From positions 1-64,000 of the forward strand of contig CAJFID010000002.1 in NCBI GenBank assembly GCA_904380375.1: a DNA stretch of 64,000 bases. Reading direction: 5' to 3'. This stretch comes from Avimonas intestinalis. GTDB lineage: Bacteria; Bacillota; Clostridia; Oscillospirales; Acutalibacteraceae. The translations under genes were made by a program, and so were the position numbers. Position 1 is the first letter of the stretch. Each line of letters begins with the position of its first letter. The notes under the pieces were generated by a model, which did not search any database, was not told the origin of the DNA, and saw only the letters and a list, made by a program, of their open reading frames with translations. Positions 27,899-37,449 of the stretch are shown in pieces.

Positions 27899-29173
27899 TT
27901 ATTGCTCATCCGGTATTCGCTGAAGCGAAGCCCCCGCCCCGCGCAGAGCCTCCTCCAAGCCCTCGTATCCCCTGTCAAGGTGATGCAGCGCGCGCAGGAG
28001 GGTCGTGCCCTCCGCTGTCAGGCCGGCGATGACCAGCGCCGCCCCGCCGCGCAGGTCGGTGCATTCCACCGGCGCGCCGGAAAGGGCACGGACCCCTTCC
28101 ACCACCGCCACCCGGCCTTCCACCTTGATGTTCGCGCCCATCCGGATCAGCTCGCCCGCATGTTTATAGCGGTTTTCAAAGATATTTTCCACAAACACGC
28201 TGGTGCCGTCCGCTACGCAGGCCATCGCCATCAGAGGCGCCTGCGCGTCGGTGGGAAAGCCAGGGTAAGGCATGGTGCGGATTAACCGGATCCGGCGCAG
28301 ACGCGGCGGCGCGGTAAGGGACAGTTCCCCCCCGGCATACCGCAGCGTACAGCCGGCCTCCTCAAACGCCGGGAGCACTGTCGCGATGTGCTGGGGCTCC
28401 GCCCCCCGGAGGACCAGCCTCCCGCCGGTCACCGCCCCCGCTGCCAGGTAGGTCACGGTTTCAATGCGGTCGGGCATCACCCGGTAGGGGCAGGCCGTGA
28501 GGCGCTCCACCCCTTCGACTGTGACCGTCCCTTCGCCGGCACCCCGGATCCTTGCCCCGCAGCGGGTCAGGTACGCGCACAGGTCGACAATTTCCGGCTC
28601 CCGCGCGGCGTTCAGGATGGTGGTCACCCCCTCCGCGGTCGATGCCGCGAGCAGGATATTTTCCGTTGCGCCCACGCTGGGGAAGTCCAGCGCGATGGCC
28701 GTCCCCTTCAGGCGGCCCTTGGCGCGGCATTCCAGCCGGCCCCCTTCCTCGCGGATCTCCGCCCCCAGCTGGCGCAGCGCCGCCAGATGCAGGTCAATCG
28801 GCCGGGCCCCCAGCTCGCAGCCTCCGGGGAAGGACATATGCGCCTGCCCGGTGCGCGCAATCAGCGCGCCTAAGAAGATGATTGACGAACGCATTTCCCG
28901 CATCAGTCCGTCCGGTATGTCGCTGCGGCTGAGCGGCGCGGAATCCACGGCCACCGTCCCCTGTGAGCGGGTCACGGTGCAGCCGAGATGCCGCAGGATG
29001 TTGACCGATGCCGCCACATCCGAAAGCTGCGGACAGTTGGCAATCTCGCTGGTCCCCTTGGCCAGCAGCGTAGCCGCCAGCAGCGGCAGCGCGCTGTTTT
29101 TCGCGCCGTGGATGGCGACCGCGCCTTCCAGCCGCTGCCCGCCGTCTATTTTGAGCATTTCCTTCTTTCCCAT
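27899..29173 (-). CDS. murA: UDP-N-acetylglucosamine 1-carboxyvinyltransferase MurA
   Basis: First committed step of peptidoglycan synthesis: transfers enolpyruvate from PEP to UDP-GlcNAc. 424 residues, usual length. The fosfomycin-reactive cysteine is present in PGGCELGARPIDLH; the N-terminal GAKNSALPLLAATLL and the late FPTDAQAPLMAM motif are intact. Start taken as ATG 29173; an ATG five codons in (29158), after GGGAAAGAAGGA, is about as good. Separated from murG by a terminator and a 478-bp gap. Confidence 0.96.
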   Translation of the reverse strand: MGKKEMLKIDGGQRLEGAVAIHGAKNSALPLLAATLLAKGTSEIANCPQLSDVAASVNILRHLGCTVTRSQGTVAVDSAPLSRSDIPDGLMREMRSSIIFLGALIARTGQAHMSFPGGCELGARPIDLHLAALRQLGAEIREEGGRLECRAKGRLKGTAIALDFPSVGATENILLAASTAEGVTTILNAAREPEIVDLCAYLTRCGARIRGAGEGTVTVEGVERLTACPYRVMPDRIETVTYLAAGAVTGGRLVLRGAEPQHIATVLPAFEEAGCTLRYAGGELSLTAPPRLRRIRLIRTMPYPGFPTDAQAPLMAMACVADGTSVFVENIFENRYKHAGELIRMGANIKVEGRVAVVEGVRALSGAPVECTDLRGGAALVIAGLTAEGTTLLRALHHLDRGYEGLEEALRGAGASLQRIPDEQ

Positions 29174-29397
29174 TTCCGGCCCCTTTTCTCCGCAGAGGAT
29201 GGTGGTTTATGAGGCGGCCGCCTTCTGCGGGAAGCCGCCGCCCGGCCGGCGCCGGAAATTCCGCGCCTGCAAGCCTATCCTATGCGGAGGATGCCCCAAG
29301 GGTGAAAAACGGGGGATTTCCGCCCCGCTTTTCCGGGAATCGGCGGAAAACGGACAAAACCGACCCGGCCGGACGCCGGATTTCCCAGGTACGACGA

Positions 29398-29434
29398 AGC
29401 CCGGCGGCGGACATCGGCTGTCCGCCGCCGGGCT
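29398..29434. repeat. Perfect 16-bp inverted repeat upstream of murA
   Basis: Arms AGCCCGGCGGCGGACA and its exact complement separated by 5 nt; no T-run on either strand. Confidence 0.75.
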
Positions 29435-29528
29435 GATCAAAGCGCTCTGTATCTGCTCGCGTGCAAGGCGCGGCCAATGGCCGGAAGAACACCCCGCCTC
29501 CCAACGGCTGTGCGCCGGCCCGGCCAAC

Positions 29529-29560
29529 AAAAAAGGGAAAAAGCGAAACCGCTTTTTCCC
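29529..29560 (-). terminator. Terminator of the mraZ-murG operon
   Basis: Perfect 11-bp stem GGGAAAAAGCG and complement with a 4-nt loop, then T6 on the minus strand, about 90 bp past the murG stop. Confidence 0.85.
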
Positions 29561-29651
29561 TGCATCGTCATACGCTGGATAACCGCCGTCAAAGAGGCAG
29601 CCGCCCCTTCCGCCGTCCATTCTCCCATCTCCGCAGCGGGGGACGGCGGCC

Positions 29652-30800
29652 TTATTTTCCAAAGTCCGGCGGCAGCTTCCCGCCGTTTTGCAGCACCGCT
29701 TCTATCACGGCGTAGATGCGGTCCCCCGCATCCAAAATAGCGCCCCGGCGGGCGTTTTCCCCCATGCGGCGGAGCTCCTCCGGGCTGGACGCGATCCGCT
29801 CGATCTCCTGCCACAGGCGGTCGGGCGTCAGCTCCTTTTCCTCAATACAGACCGCCGCGCCCTTGCGCACCAAGGCCATCGCGTTGTGGTATTGGTGGTT
29901 TTCCGCCACATTGGGGGAAGGGATCAGGATCGACGGCTTGCCTGCCGCCGGCAGTTCGCTCAAAGTCATCGCCCCGCAGCGGGAGATCACCAGGTCGGCC
30001 GCCGCCATGCAGCGGGGCATATCGTCAATATATTCCCGCACCGTGATCCCCGGCGCCTTCTCCGGGACGCCGAGCTCCCGGAGCCTGGTGCAGGTGCTCT
30101 CCCAGCCGGCCTTGCCGGTGGCGTGGATATGCTGGAAGCGCCCGTCCTTCACGCTGCGGGCGATCACCTGAGCCATGGCTTCGTTGATCCGTCCGGCGCC
30201 CAAGCTCCCCCCGACCGACAGGATCAGCGGCCGGCTGTCTATACCGAGCTCCTGCCGGGCCCGGGCCCGGTCAAGATGCAGGAAATCGGGGCGCAGTGGG
30301 TTGCCCGTTACTACGACGCGGGCTTCCGCCGGCAGGTATTTTTCCGCCTCCTTTGCCGCGATCAGGACGGCGGCGGCGTATTTCGACAGCATTTTGACCG
30401 TGACGCCGGGAAAGGCGTTGGATTCATGCACCAGCACCGGGATCCCCATCTTGGCCGCCTTGCGCAGGACCGGCCCGCTCACATAGCCGCCGGTGCCGAT
30501 AGCGATGTCCGGGCGGAATTCCCGCAGAATTTTTGCCGACGCCGCCTGAGCCGTTACGGCGTGATAGGCGGCGGAAACGTTGCGCCCGATGTTTTTGAGC
30601 GTCAGCCGGCGCTGGAACCCCTGTACGGCGACCGTCTCAATCCGGTAGCCCGCCGCGGGCACCAGGCGGGTTTCCATCCGTCCCTTGGCCCCGACAAACA
30701 GGATCTCGGCGTCCGGCTGTTCCTGCCGGATCTTCGCGGCGATGGCCAGCGCCGGGTTGATGTGCCCCGCCGTGCCGCCGCCTGTCATCAATACGCGCAT
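29652..30800 (-). CDS. murG: Lipid II synthase MurG (GlcNAc transferase)
   Basis: 382 residues. A GT-B glycosyltransferase that adds GlcNAc to lipid I at the inner membrane face. The N-terminal loop GGGTAGHINPALAIA, IGTGGYVSGPVLRKA and the C-terminal UDP-sugar site (SRCGAMTLSELPAAGKPSIL) are intact. ATG at 30800. It follows ftsW by 94 bp and ends the mraZ operon. The usual neighbours murC and murB are not present. Confidence 0.96.
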   Translation of the reverse strand: MRVLMTGGGTAGHINPALAIAAKIRQEQPDAEILFVGAKGRMETRLVPAAGYRIETVAVQGFQRRLTLKNIGRNVSAAYHAVTAQAASAKILREFRPDIAIGTGGYVSGPVLRKAAKMGIPVLVHESNAFPGVTVKMLSKYAAAVLIAAKEAEKYLPAEARVVVTGNPLRPDFLHLDRARARQELGIDSRPLILSVGGSLGAGRINEAMAQVIARSVKDGRFQHIHATGKAGWESTCTRLRELGVPEKAPGITVREYIDDMPRCMAAADLVISRCGAMTLSELPAAGKPSILIPSPNVAENHQYHNAMALVRKGAAVCIEEKELTPDRLWQEIERIASSPEELRRMGENARRGAILDAGDRIYAVIEAVLQNGGKLPPDFGK

Positions 30801-30894
30801 GGGATTCCCTCCTATGTATCCTTCCCCGCTCCCCCGACAGTATGGCGAAGGGAGCGGAGGCGGCGCCCTTGCGCCGTCCCCCGACGCAGGGCCG

Positions 30895-32103
30895 CTATGG
30901 TTTATCCGGCCTTCGCTTTTCGAGCGGCGAGCTCCGCCCGAGCGACGCGTTGCGGGATACCGAAAGCACCACGCCCATCTGGGCCAGCAGCATAACCAGC
31001 GACGTGCCGCCGTAGCTGAAAAACGGCAGGCTGATGCCGGTGTTGGGGATGGTGTTGGTGACCACCGCCATATTTAGGAAGGCCTGCAGCCCGACCTGGG
31101 CCGTCAGCCCGACCGCCAGCATCGAACCGAATTTATCCGGCGATTTCATGCCGATGGTGATCCCCCGCCACAGCAGCAGGGCAAACAGCACGATGACCAG
31201 CACCGCGCCGACGAAGCCCAGCTCTTCACAGATCACGGAAAAAATAAAGTCGTTGTGCGGCTCCGGCAGGAACAGGTGCTTCTGCCGGGAATTGCCGAGC
31301 CCCTGGCCCATCACGCCGCCCGAGCCGATCGCGTACAGCGATTGGACGGTCTGCCACGCTTCGTTGGGATTCTCCGCAAAGACGCCCATGGGATCCAGCC
31401 ATACGCGGATGCGGTCCTGCTCATACCCCTTGAAGAATACCATATAAATGACCGCGCCGACGCCCAGGCCGACCGTACCCAGCAGATAAAGCAGGCGGGT
31501 GCCGCCCACGTACATCATTACAATGCCGATGCCCAGCAGCAGGATGGTGCCGGAAAGGTGCGGCTCAAGGAAAACCAGGCCGCAGGTAACGCCCAATATC
31601 AGGATAAAGGGCAGGTACCCGGCCAGGAAGGTCTTCATCTTCTTGTGGTTCAGGGATATCAAATGCGCAAACAAAAGGATCAAGGCAAACTTGGCGATCT
31701 CGGAGGGCTGGAACTGGAGGCCGGGCAGCCGGATCCAGCGGTGGATGCCGTCGGAGGCGGGCAAGAACAGCACCACCACCAGCATAGCCAGGGATACCAG
31801 CATCAGCGGGATGGCAAAATGGTGGAGGATGTGGTAATCAATCGTAGAAATAAACAGCATCGCCGCCACGCCGAGGAGCGCAAAAATCAGCTGCCGCTTG
31901 ATAAAGTAAAAGCTGTCCCCGTCGTTCCAGTAATAGGAATAGGCATACCCGGCGGAAAACTGGCAGATCAGCCCCACCACCAGGATAATCATCAGGATGA
32001 TCAAAAAGGGCATGTCAAAGCCCTGGGAGACGGAGAAAAGGCGAAATCGCTTTTTCGGTTTGGAGGAAGCGGCAGGGAGCGCCGCGGGTTTGGATGACGC
32101 CAT
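30895..32103 (-). CDS. ftsW: SEDS-family peptidoglycan polymerase FtsW/SpoVE
   Basis: 402 residues with about ten membrane helices and a basic N-terminus. SEDS signatures include FQPSEIAKFALILLFAH, the conserved aspartate region in WLDPMGVFAENPNEAW, and FSYGGTSLVMLLAQMG near the C-terminus. It polymerises lipid II together with the cluster's PBP. ATG at 32103 preceded by AAGGCGAGG. Whether it serves vegetative division or spore cortex (SpoVE) cannot be told from sequence. Confidence 0.94.
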   Translation of the reverse strand: MASSKPAALPAASSKPKKRFRLFSVSQGFDMPFLIILMIILVVGLICQFSAGYAYSYYWNDGDSFYFIKRQLIFALLGVAAMLFISTIDYHILHHFAIPLMLVSLAMLVVVLFLPASDGIHRWIRLPGLQFQPSEIAKFALILLFAHLISLNHKKMKTFLAGYLPFILILGVTCGLVFLEPHLSGTILLLGIGIVMMYVGGTRLLYLLGTVGLGVGAVIYMVFFKGYEQDRIRVWLDPMGVFAENPNEAWQTVQSLYAIGSGGVMGQGLGNSRQKHLFLPEPHNDFIFSVICEELGFVGAVLVIVLFALLLWRGITIGMKSPDKFGSMLAVGLTAQVGLQAFLNMAVVTNTIPNTGISLPFFSYGGTSLVMLLAQMGVVLSVSRNASLGRSSPLEKRRPDKP

Positions 32104-32279
32104 AGATCGACCTCGCCTTTCCAGCCGGCGGGCGCACCTGCCGGCTTACTGCAATGCATTGCTGGAAGCGGGCGGCTCGCCCGCCCTCATAACCGGGAAT
32201 GCCCGCCGTGCAGCGGGCCTTTTTACAAAGTATGCGGAAGCGGACGGAAATTATGCGCACCCTCTGCCGGAAAAAGCCA

Positions 32280-33296
32280 TCAGGCCACCAGAAGGAGATA
32301 CCAGGAAAGCAGCCCGCCAAATAGAGTGACCAGCGAAAACGCCAGCACGATCTTGTTTTCGCCCCAGCCGCACATCTCCAAGTGGTGGTGCAGCGGGCTC
32401 ATTTTAAACAGCCGCTTGCCATGGGTCAGCTTGAAATAGGTGACCTGAAGGATCACCGACAGCGTTTCCACAATGTAGACGATCCCCACCGGGATCAGCA
32501 GGAACGGCTGGTTGATGCCGAACGCCAGCGCGGCCAGGATCCCGCCCAGGAAAAGGGAGCCGGTATCCCCCATAAACACCTTGGCGGGGTGGAGGTTCCA
32601 CACCAGGAAGCCGGCCAGCGCGCCGGCCAGCGCCGACGCAAGCAGCCCCTGCCCGAAATAGCCGGTGATCCCCGCCGCGATCAGGAAAAACAGGGCCGTC
32701 ACAAAGCTGACCGTCCCGCACAAGCCGTCGATCCCGTCCGTAAGGTTGACCGCGTTGGTCGCCGCCACGACGATAAACATGCAGAACGGCAGGAACCACA
32801 GGCCGAAATCCACCATGCCGACGAACGGCACGTACACCTCCGAGCCGCCCGCCATGTACAGGGACAGCGCGTAGCTGAGCGCGACCAGCAGCTGGGCAAA
32901 CATTTTCTGCCGCGCCGTCAGGCCGAGGTTCCGCTTTTTGACAACGCTGATGTAATCATCCGCAAAGCCGATCGCCCCGCAGCAGAGCGCCATCAGCAGC
33001 CCGCCGAACAGCCGGGTCAGGGTCAGCGGCGTGGCGTCCAGCACCTTATCCTGCAGGAAAAGCTGAGAGGCCGCCGCCGCTAGAAGAAAAGCAACCAGGG
33101 TGCCGCCCATAAACAGCAGGCCGCCCATCGTCGGGGTGCCCTGCTTCTTCTTATGCCAGGCCGGGCCTTCCTCCCGGATGGTCTGCCCAAAATGCAGCCG
33201 GTGAAGCGCCGGGATCACCCAGCGCCCCGCAATCGCGGAAACCAGGAATCCGGCCAACGCCGTCGCCGCAACCGTCGTCAATTTTGTCATATCCAT
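32280..33296 (-). CDS. mraY: Phospho-MurNAc-pentapeptide transferase MraY
   Basis: 338 residues with about ten membrane helices. It makes lipid I from undecaprenyl phosphate and UDP-MurNAc-pentapeptide. Active-site motifs: KKKQGTPTMGGLLF, FADDYISVVKKRN with the DD pair, NAVNLTDGIDGL, and the histidine loop SPLHHHLEMCGW. I favour the ATG at 33296 with AAAGGA 12 bases upstream; an in-frame ATG at 33308 directly abuts that site. murF, normally upstream, is missing. Confidence 0.95.
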   Translation of the reverse strand: MDMTKLTTVAATALAGFLVSAIAGRWVIPALHRLHFGQTIREEGPAWHKKKQGTPTMGGLLFMGGTLVAFLLAAAASQLFLQDKVLDATPLTLTRLFGGLLMALCCGAIGFADDYISVVKKRNLGLTARQKMFAQLLVALSYALSLYMAGGSEVYVPFVGMVDFGLWFLPFCMFIVVAATNAVNLTDGIDGLCGTVSFVTALFFLIAAGITGYFGQGLLASALAGALAGFLVWNLHPAKVFMGDTGSLFLGGILAALAFGINQPFLLIPVGIVYIVETLSVILQVTYFKLTHGKRLFKMSPLHHHLEMCGWGENKIVLAFSLVTLFGGLLSWYLLLVA

Positions 33297-33393
33297 GGGT
33301 GTGGCCATTCCTTTCCGGGCGCGGGAAGCCGCCTTCTGTCCGGGGCCATCCGCGCCTTACTCCCCTTATTTTCCCCGCATTTTTACAGGCCGC

Positions 33394-34950
33394 CTAGGAA
33401 ACGGCCGTCTCCCGCAGCGCGTCCGCCACCACCTCGCGCTCGTCAAGGTGGATGACCTCCTGCTTAAGGATCTGGTAGGTTTCATGCCCCTTCCCGGCCA
33501 ACAGCAGGGTATCCCCCGGCTGCGCGTTCCGGACTGCCCAGTGGATTGCCTCCACCCGGTTGGGGATCACCGTATACGGCACGGCCTTCCCCCCCTGCGG
33601 TAGGCCCGCTAGGATATCCCGGATGATCGCTTCGGGATCCTCGGTGCGGGGGTTATCCGACGTAATGATGAGGAAATCGGACAGGGAGGCCGCGGCCGCG
33701 GCCATTTTCGGCCGCTTGCCCTTGTCCCGGTCCCCGCCGCAGCCAAACAGGGTGACCAGCCGGCCGTGGCTGCATTCCTTCATGGTGCGGCAGATCTTTT
33801 CAAGGCCGTCGGGGGTGTGGGCGTAATCAATGACCACCGTAAAATCCCGCCCGGTCGGCACGATTTCCGCCCGGCCCTTCACCCCTTTGGCCTGGCTCAG
33901 CGCTTCAATCAGCCGGTCAAACGGCAGCCCCAGGACCAAGCCGCAGGCGGCGGCCGCCAGGGCATTGTAGACCGAGAACAGGCCGGGGATCCCCAGCCGT
34001 ACCCGGCCGATGCGGGAATCCCCCACCAGCTCGAAATCCACGCCATCTGGGCGGGGGCGGATATTTTTGGCGACGTAGTCCGCCTCGTTTTTCTGGGTGG
34101 AATAGGTAAGCACCGGGCAGGATAGCCCCTCCACCAGCTTCGGCGTCCACGGATCGTCCGCGTTGACGACGGCGCGGCGGCACATCTGGAAAAGCTTCTT
34201 CTTGGCCGCCAGATAATTTTCCATGGTTTTGTGATAATCAAGGTGATCCTGGGTCAGATTGGTAAAAATCGCCGCGTCAAAGGTGCAGCCGCTGACCCGC
34301 TCCTGATCCAGCGCGTGGGAGGATACCTCCATGACCGCATAGGTGCAGCCTTCCGCCGCCATGAGGGCGAACATGCTGTGCAGGTCATAGGGATCCGGCG
34401 TGGTATGGGCGGAGGGCAGCACCCGGCTGCCGATCATGTTTTGAATCGTGCCGATCAGGCCGACCTTCTGCCCGCAGCCTTCAAGGATCGCCTTGAGCAT
34501 ATAGGTTTCGGACGTTTTGCCGTTGGTGCCGGTGATCCCGACCAGATGCAGCCGCTCGGCCGGCCGGCCGAACCAGTTGGCGCACATCTGCGCCCACGCC
34601 CGGCGGCTTGAGGGGACGAGCAGCGGGACCGCCCGGCCGGTACAGCCGGGGCAGCCGATTTCCTCCTCCGCCACGATGGCGGCGGCGCCCGCCTGCTCCG
34701 CCTGGGCGGCGTAACGGTGGCCGTCCCGCTCCACCCCGCGGATGCAGACGAACACCCAGCCCGGCCCCACCCGGCGGGAATCGCAGGTAATGCCGGCGAT
34801 CTCCAGTTCTCCGAAGGAGGACGATTCTCCGAAGGAGGACGATTCTCCGAAGGAGGACGGTTCCCCAAGGGAGAGGGGCTTCCCGCCGGGGAGCCCCTCC
34901 CCTCCCGCCTGCGTGACGGCAACGTCACGCAGTATCTCCTTAAGCTTCAT
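33394..34950 (-). CDS. murE: UDP-MurNAc-tripeptide ligase MurE (meso-diaminopimelate type)
   Basis: 518 residues. Mur ligase with ATP loop GITGTNGKTS, the Mg2+/carbamate region (SSHALDQERV), and the DNPR motif in TSDNPRTEDPEAI, which marks specificity for meso-diaminopimelate. The ATG at 34950 has AAAGGA 9 bases upstream. Unusually, residues about 25-48 are a low-complexity insert of SSFGES repeats encoded by 18-nt repeats at 34807-34878; these lie in the N-terminal domain, before the beta strand ELEIAGITCDSRRV, and probably form a flexible loop. It lies between the PBP and mraY genes. Confidence 0.95.
   Translation of the reverse strand: MKLKEILRDVAVTQAGGEGLPGGKPLSLGEPSSFGESSSFGESSSFGELEIAGITCDSRRVGPGWVFVCIRGVERDGHRYAAQAEQAGAAAIVAEEEIGCPGCTGRAVPLLVPSSRRAWAQMCANWFGRPAERLHLVGITGTNGKTSETYMLKAILEGCGQKVGLIGTIQNMIGSRVLPSAHTTPDPYDLHSMFALMAAEGCTYAVMEVSSHALDQERVSGCTFDAAIFTNLTQDHLDYHKTMENYLAAKKKLFQMCRRAVVNADDPWTPKLVEGLSCPVLTYSTQKNEADYVAKNIRPRPDGVDFELVGDSRIGRVRLGIPGLFSVYNALAAAACGLVLGLPFDRLIEALSQAKGVKGRAEIVPTGRDFTVVIDYAHTPDGLEKICRTMKECSHGRLVTLFGCGGDRDKGKRPKMAAAAASLSDFLIITSDNPRTEDPEAIIRDILAGLPQGGKAVPYTVIPNRVEAIHWAVRNAQPGDTLLLAGKGHETYQILKQEVIHLDEREVVADALRETAVS
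34807..34878. repeat. 18-nt tandem repeat inside murE
   Basis: Three near-identical units (34807-34824, 34825-34842, 34843-34860) containing TCTCCGAAGGAGGACG, then one degenerate unit (34861-34878). Each adds exactly six codons (SSFGES). The core TCCGAAGGA is self-complementary around a small loop. Confidence 0.85.
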
Positions 34951-35007
34951 AATGGCTCATCCTTTCAAAAAGGCGGCGCATTCCCCTGTTCCCGCCATTT
35001 CCCGCCG

Positions 35008-37278
35008 TCAGGCAATGGCGTCCTGATAGATGAAGTTGACCTCCACGACGGTGCCCAGGGCAACCGCTGTCCCCGCCGCGATGCTTTGGCTGGCGGCCTT
35101 GGCCTCGCCGCTTTCAAGGCCCAGCCCCACCATCTGGATGTTCAAATTCGCGTTGGCGGCGGCCACGTTGGCCTGCGCCAGGGTCATCCCCTCAAAATTT
35201 GGGACGGCCGTGGTCTGGGAAAGGTTCTCTTCGTCGGTATAGAGCACGACAATGCCGTTTTTGGGGATCGTCGCGCCCTTTTCCGGCACCTGCTTTACGA
35301 CGGTCGAGCCGCTGCCCACCACCTTATAGCGCAGCTCGCTGTTGGTCAGCATGGTCTGGGCGGTGGAAACCTCCTTGCCGGTGACGTCGGGCGTCGTGCG
35401 TTCCATCGCGGCCCGCTCTTCCTCGGTGTAGACCGGCTCCACGCCCAGGTAGGGCAGCGCCTCGGTCATGATCTTCTGCGCCACCGGCGCGGAGATGGTG
35501 CCGCCGAAGCGGACGGCCACCTGCGGCTCGTCAAGCAGGACGATAATCGCGTACTGCGGGTCGTCCGACGGCGCAAAGCCGGCGAAGGAAGCCACAACGT
35601 TGGTGGTGCCGGTTTCTAAGTTCTGGGAGGTTTTGTCGGAGGTGCCCGTCTTGCCGGCCATGCGGTAGCCCGCCACATACGCGTTCTTGGAACCGCTGTT
35701 GACCGACACATCCAGCATCGCGCAGAGCCGTTCGCTGGTTTCCTCCGAAATCACCTGGCGCTTGACGGTGGGCTCGGTATTCGACACCACGTTGCCGTCG
35801 GCATCGAGCACCTGCTGCACCACGTAGGGCTGCAGCAGCTTGCCTCCGTTGGCCACCGCCGCCAGGGCGGTGATCATCTGGATCGGGGTCACGGTAAAAG
35901 TCTGGCCGAATGCGGAGCAGGCAAGCTCCACCGGGCCAAGATTCTCCTCGGTATGATACAGCGCCGAGGTCACCCGGGATTCGCTGAGCATATCAATGCC
36001 GGTGAGCTCGGTAAAGCCGAAGCCCTGGTAATACTTCCAGAACAGGGAACTCCCCAGCTCCAGGCCGATCTGTACAAAGGCGGGGTTGCAGGAATTGGAG
36101 ATCGTCTGGGCAAAGGTCTGCGAGCCGTGGCCGCCCCGCTTATGGCAATTGATAACCGTATCCTCCACCTTGATGGAGCCGCCGCAGTAAAACGTCGATT
36201 CCTCGCTGACCACGTCCTCCTCAAGCGCCATCGCGGAGGTAAACACCTTGAAGACCGAGCCCGGGTCATAGTAGTCCGCAATCGGCTTGTTGACCCACTG
36301 CGCCTCCCGCGCCTCCTTGAGCGCCTCGGAGCGTTCGTCCCCCGAAAGCAGGGCGATCGCGGCCGCCGCGTCGGGGTCGGTAACGGTCATCGGGTCGTTG
36401 GGGTCAAAATCCCCCTTGGTCGCCATCGCGATGATCGCCCCGGTATTGACGTCCATGATGATGCAGGCGCCCCGGTTGGTGCAGCCATTTTCCTTGACCG
36501 CGATTTCGAGGTATTTCTCCGCATAATACTGGACGACGCTGTCAATGGTGAGCACCAGCGAATTGCCGTCCTCCGCGTCCACCGTCTTTTCAAACTTCAG
36601 CTCGGTCGACAGCTCGTCGCCCCAGCCGTTTTTGGCCGTAACCACCCGCCCCGGCGTCCCGGCCAAGGCATCCTCGTAGTAGGCCTCCAGCCCGTACAGC
36701 CCGTAGTTGTCGGTCCCGGTAAAGCCCAGCACCTCCGACGCCAAGGAGTTGAGCGGGTAATACCGCTTGTAATCCTCAATAATCCGGAAAACGCCGGCCA
36801 GGCCGTTTTCCTCAATCCAGGTCCGCAGCGTTTCCGCCAGGGGGTACTCGATTTTGGATTTCACGATCTCATATTGACTATTGGTCTTCTGCGTCCGTTT
36901 ATACAGGGTATCGCGGTCAACCTCCAGCATGGCCGACAATTCGTCCGCGATTTTCACCCGGGTTTCCTCGTCGGGGATATCCTTGGGGGACATGATCACG
37001 GTCCAAACCGTGGCGGACTGGGCGAGGACCGTCATATTGGTGTCGTAGATGGTCCCCCGCTTCGGGGAGATAATGCTGTCGCTCATCTGCTGCGCGACGG
37101 CGCGCTCCCGCCATTCGTCCGCCTGTACAAGCTGAAGGATGGACAGCTTGCCGATCACGGTGGAAAAGCAAAAGCCAATCAGAATCACCATCACGACGAT
37201 CGAGCGTCTCCACATCTGGCGGGTAGGCGTCTTGGTCGTCGCCGTATTTTTCCCGGCATCGTTTTTATTTTTTGCCAT
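35008..37278 (-). CDS. Class B penicillin-binding protein with PASTA domains (FtsI/SpoVD-like)
   Basis: 756 residues: a short cytoplasmic tail, one membrane helix (about 25-47), a dimerisation domain, then a transpeptidase domain with SxxK as SVFK, SxN as SNSCN and KTG as AGKTGTSDK. Two PASTA repeats follow (beginning near TPDVTGKEV and AVPNFEGMTL). PASTA-bearing class B PBPs at this site are division (FtsI) or sporulation (SpoVD) enzymes. I chose the ATG at 37278 (MAKNKN) with GGAAAGGA 8 bases upstream, not the TTG at 37305. It partners with FtsW. Confidence 0.93.
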   Translation of the reverse strand: MAKNKNDAGKNTATTKTPTRQMWRRSIVVMVILIGFCFSTVIGKLSILQLVQADEWRERAVAQQMSDSIISPKRGTIYDTNMTVLAQSATVWTVIMSPKDIPDEETRVKIADELSAMLEVDRDTLYKRTQKTNSQYEIVKSKIEYPLAETLRTWIEENGLAGVFRIIEDYKRYYPLNSLASEVLGFTGTDNYGLYGLEAYYEDALAGTPGRVVTAKNGWGDELSTELKFEKTVDAEDGNSLVLTIDSVVQYYAEKYLEIAVKENGCTNRGACIIMDVNTGAIIAMATKGDFDPNDPMTVTDPDAAAAIALLSGDERSEALKEAREAQWVNKPIADYYDPGSVFKVFTSAMALEEDVVSEESTFYCGGSIKVEDTVINCHKRGGHGSQTFAQTISNSCNPAFVQIGLELGSSLFWKYYQGFGFTELTGIDMLSESRVTSALYHTEENLGPVELACSAFGQTFTVTPIQMITALAAVANGGKLLQPYVVQQVLDADGNVVSNTEPTVKRQVISEETSERLCAMLDVSVNSGSKNAYVAGYRMAGKTGTSDKTSQNLETGTTNVVASFAGFAPSDDPQYAIIVLLDEPQVAVRFGGTISAPVAQKIMTEALPYLGVEPVYTEEERAAMERTTPDVTGKEVSTAQTMLTNSELRYKVVGSGSTVVKQVPEKGATIPKNGIVVLYTDEENLSQTTAVPNFEGMTLAQANVAAANANLNIQMVGLGLESGEAKAASQSIAAGTAVALGTVVEVNFIYQDAIA

Positions 37279-37449
37279 ACGACCGATCCTTTCCTTCATG
37301 GTCAAGCCGCCTGTGCCGGCGCGCGGTTTTGCGGGTCAATACGGGCCCGGAGTCCGGATAAGAAAACGAGAGTTAAGACTGTTCATCCCAACTCTCAACG
37401 CAGCGGAGGGGAGGGGCTGCCCGTCGTCCCCCACCCCATACTTATTGGC

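Larger units (their letters stand above)
29174..29651. other. murG-murA intergenic region
   Basis: 478 bp without a convincing gene. It contains the murG terminator (29529-29560) and a perfect 16-bp inverted repeat at 29398-29434. I could not find a clear promoter for murA here. Confidence 0.6.
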
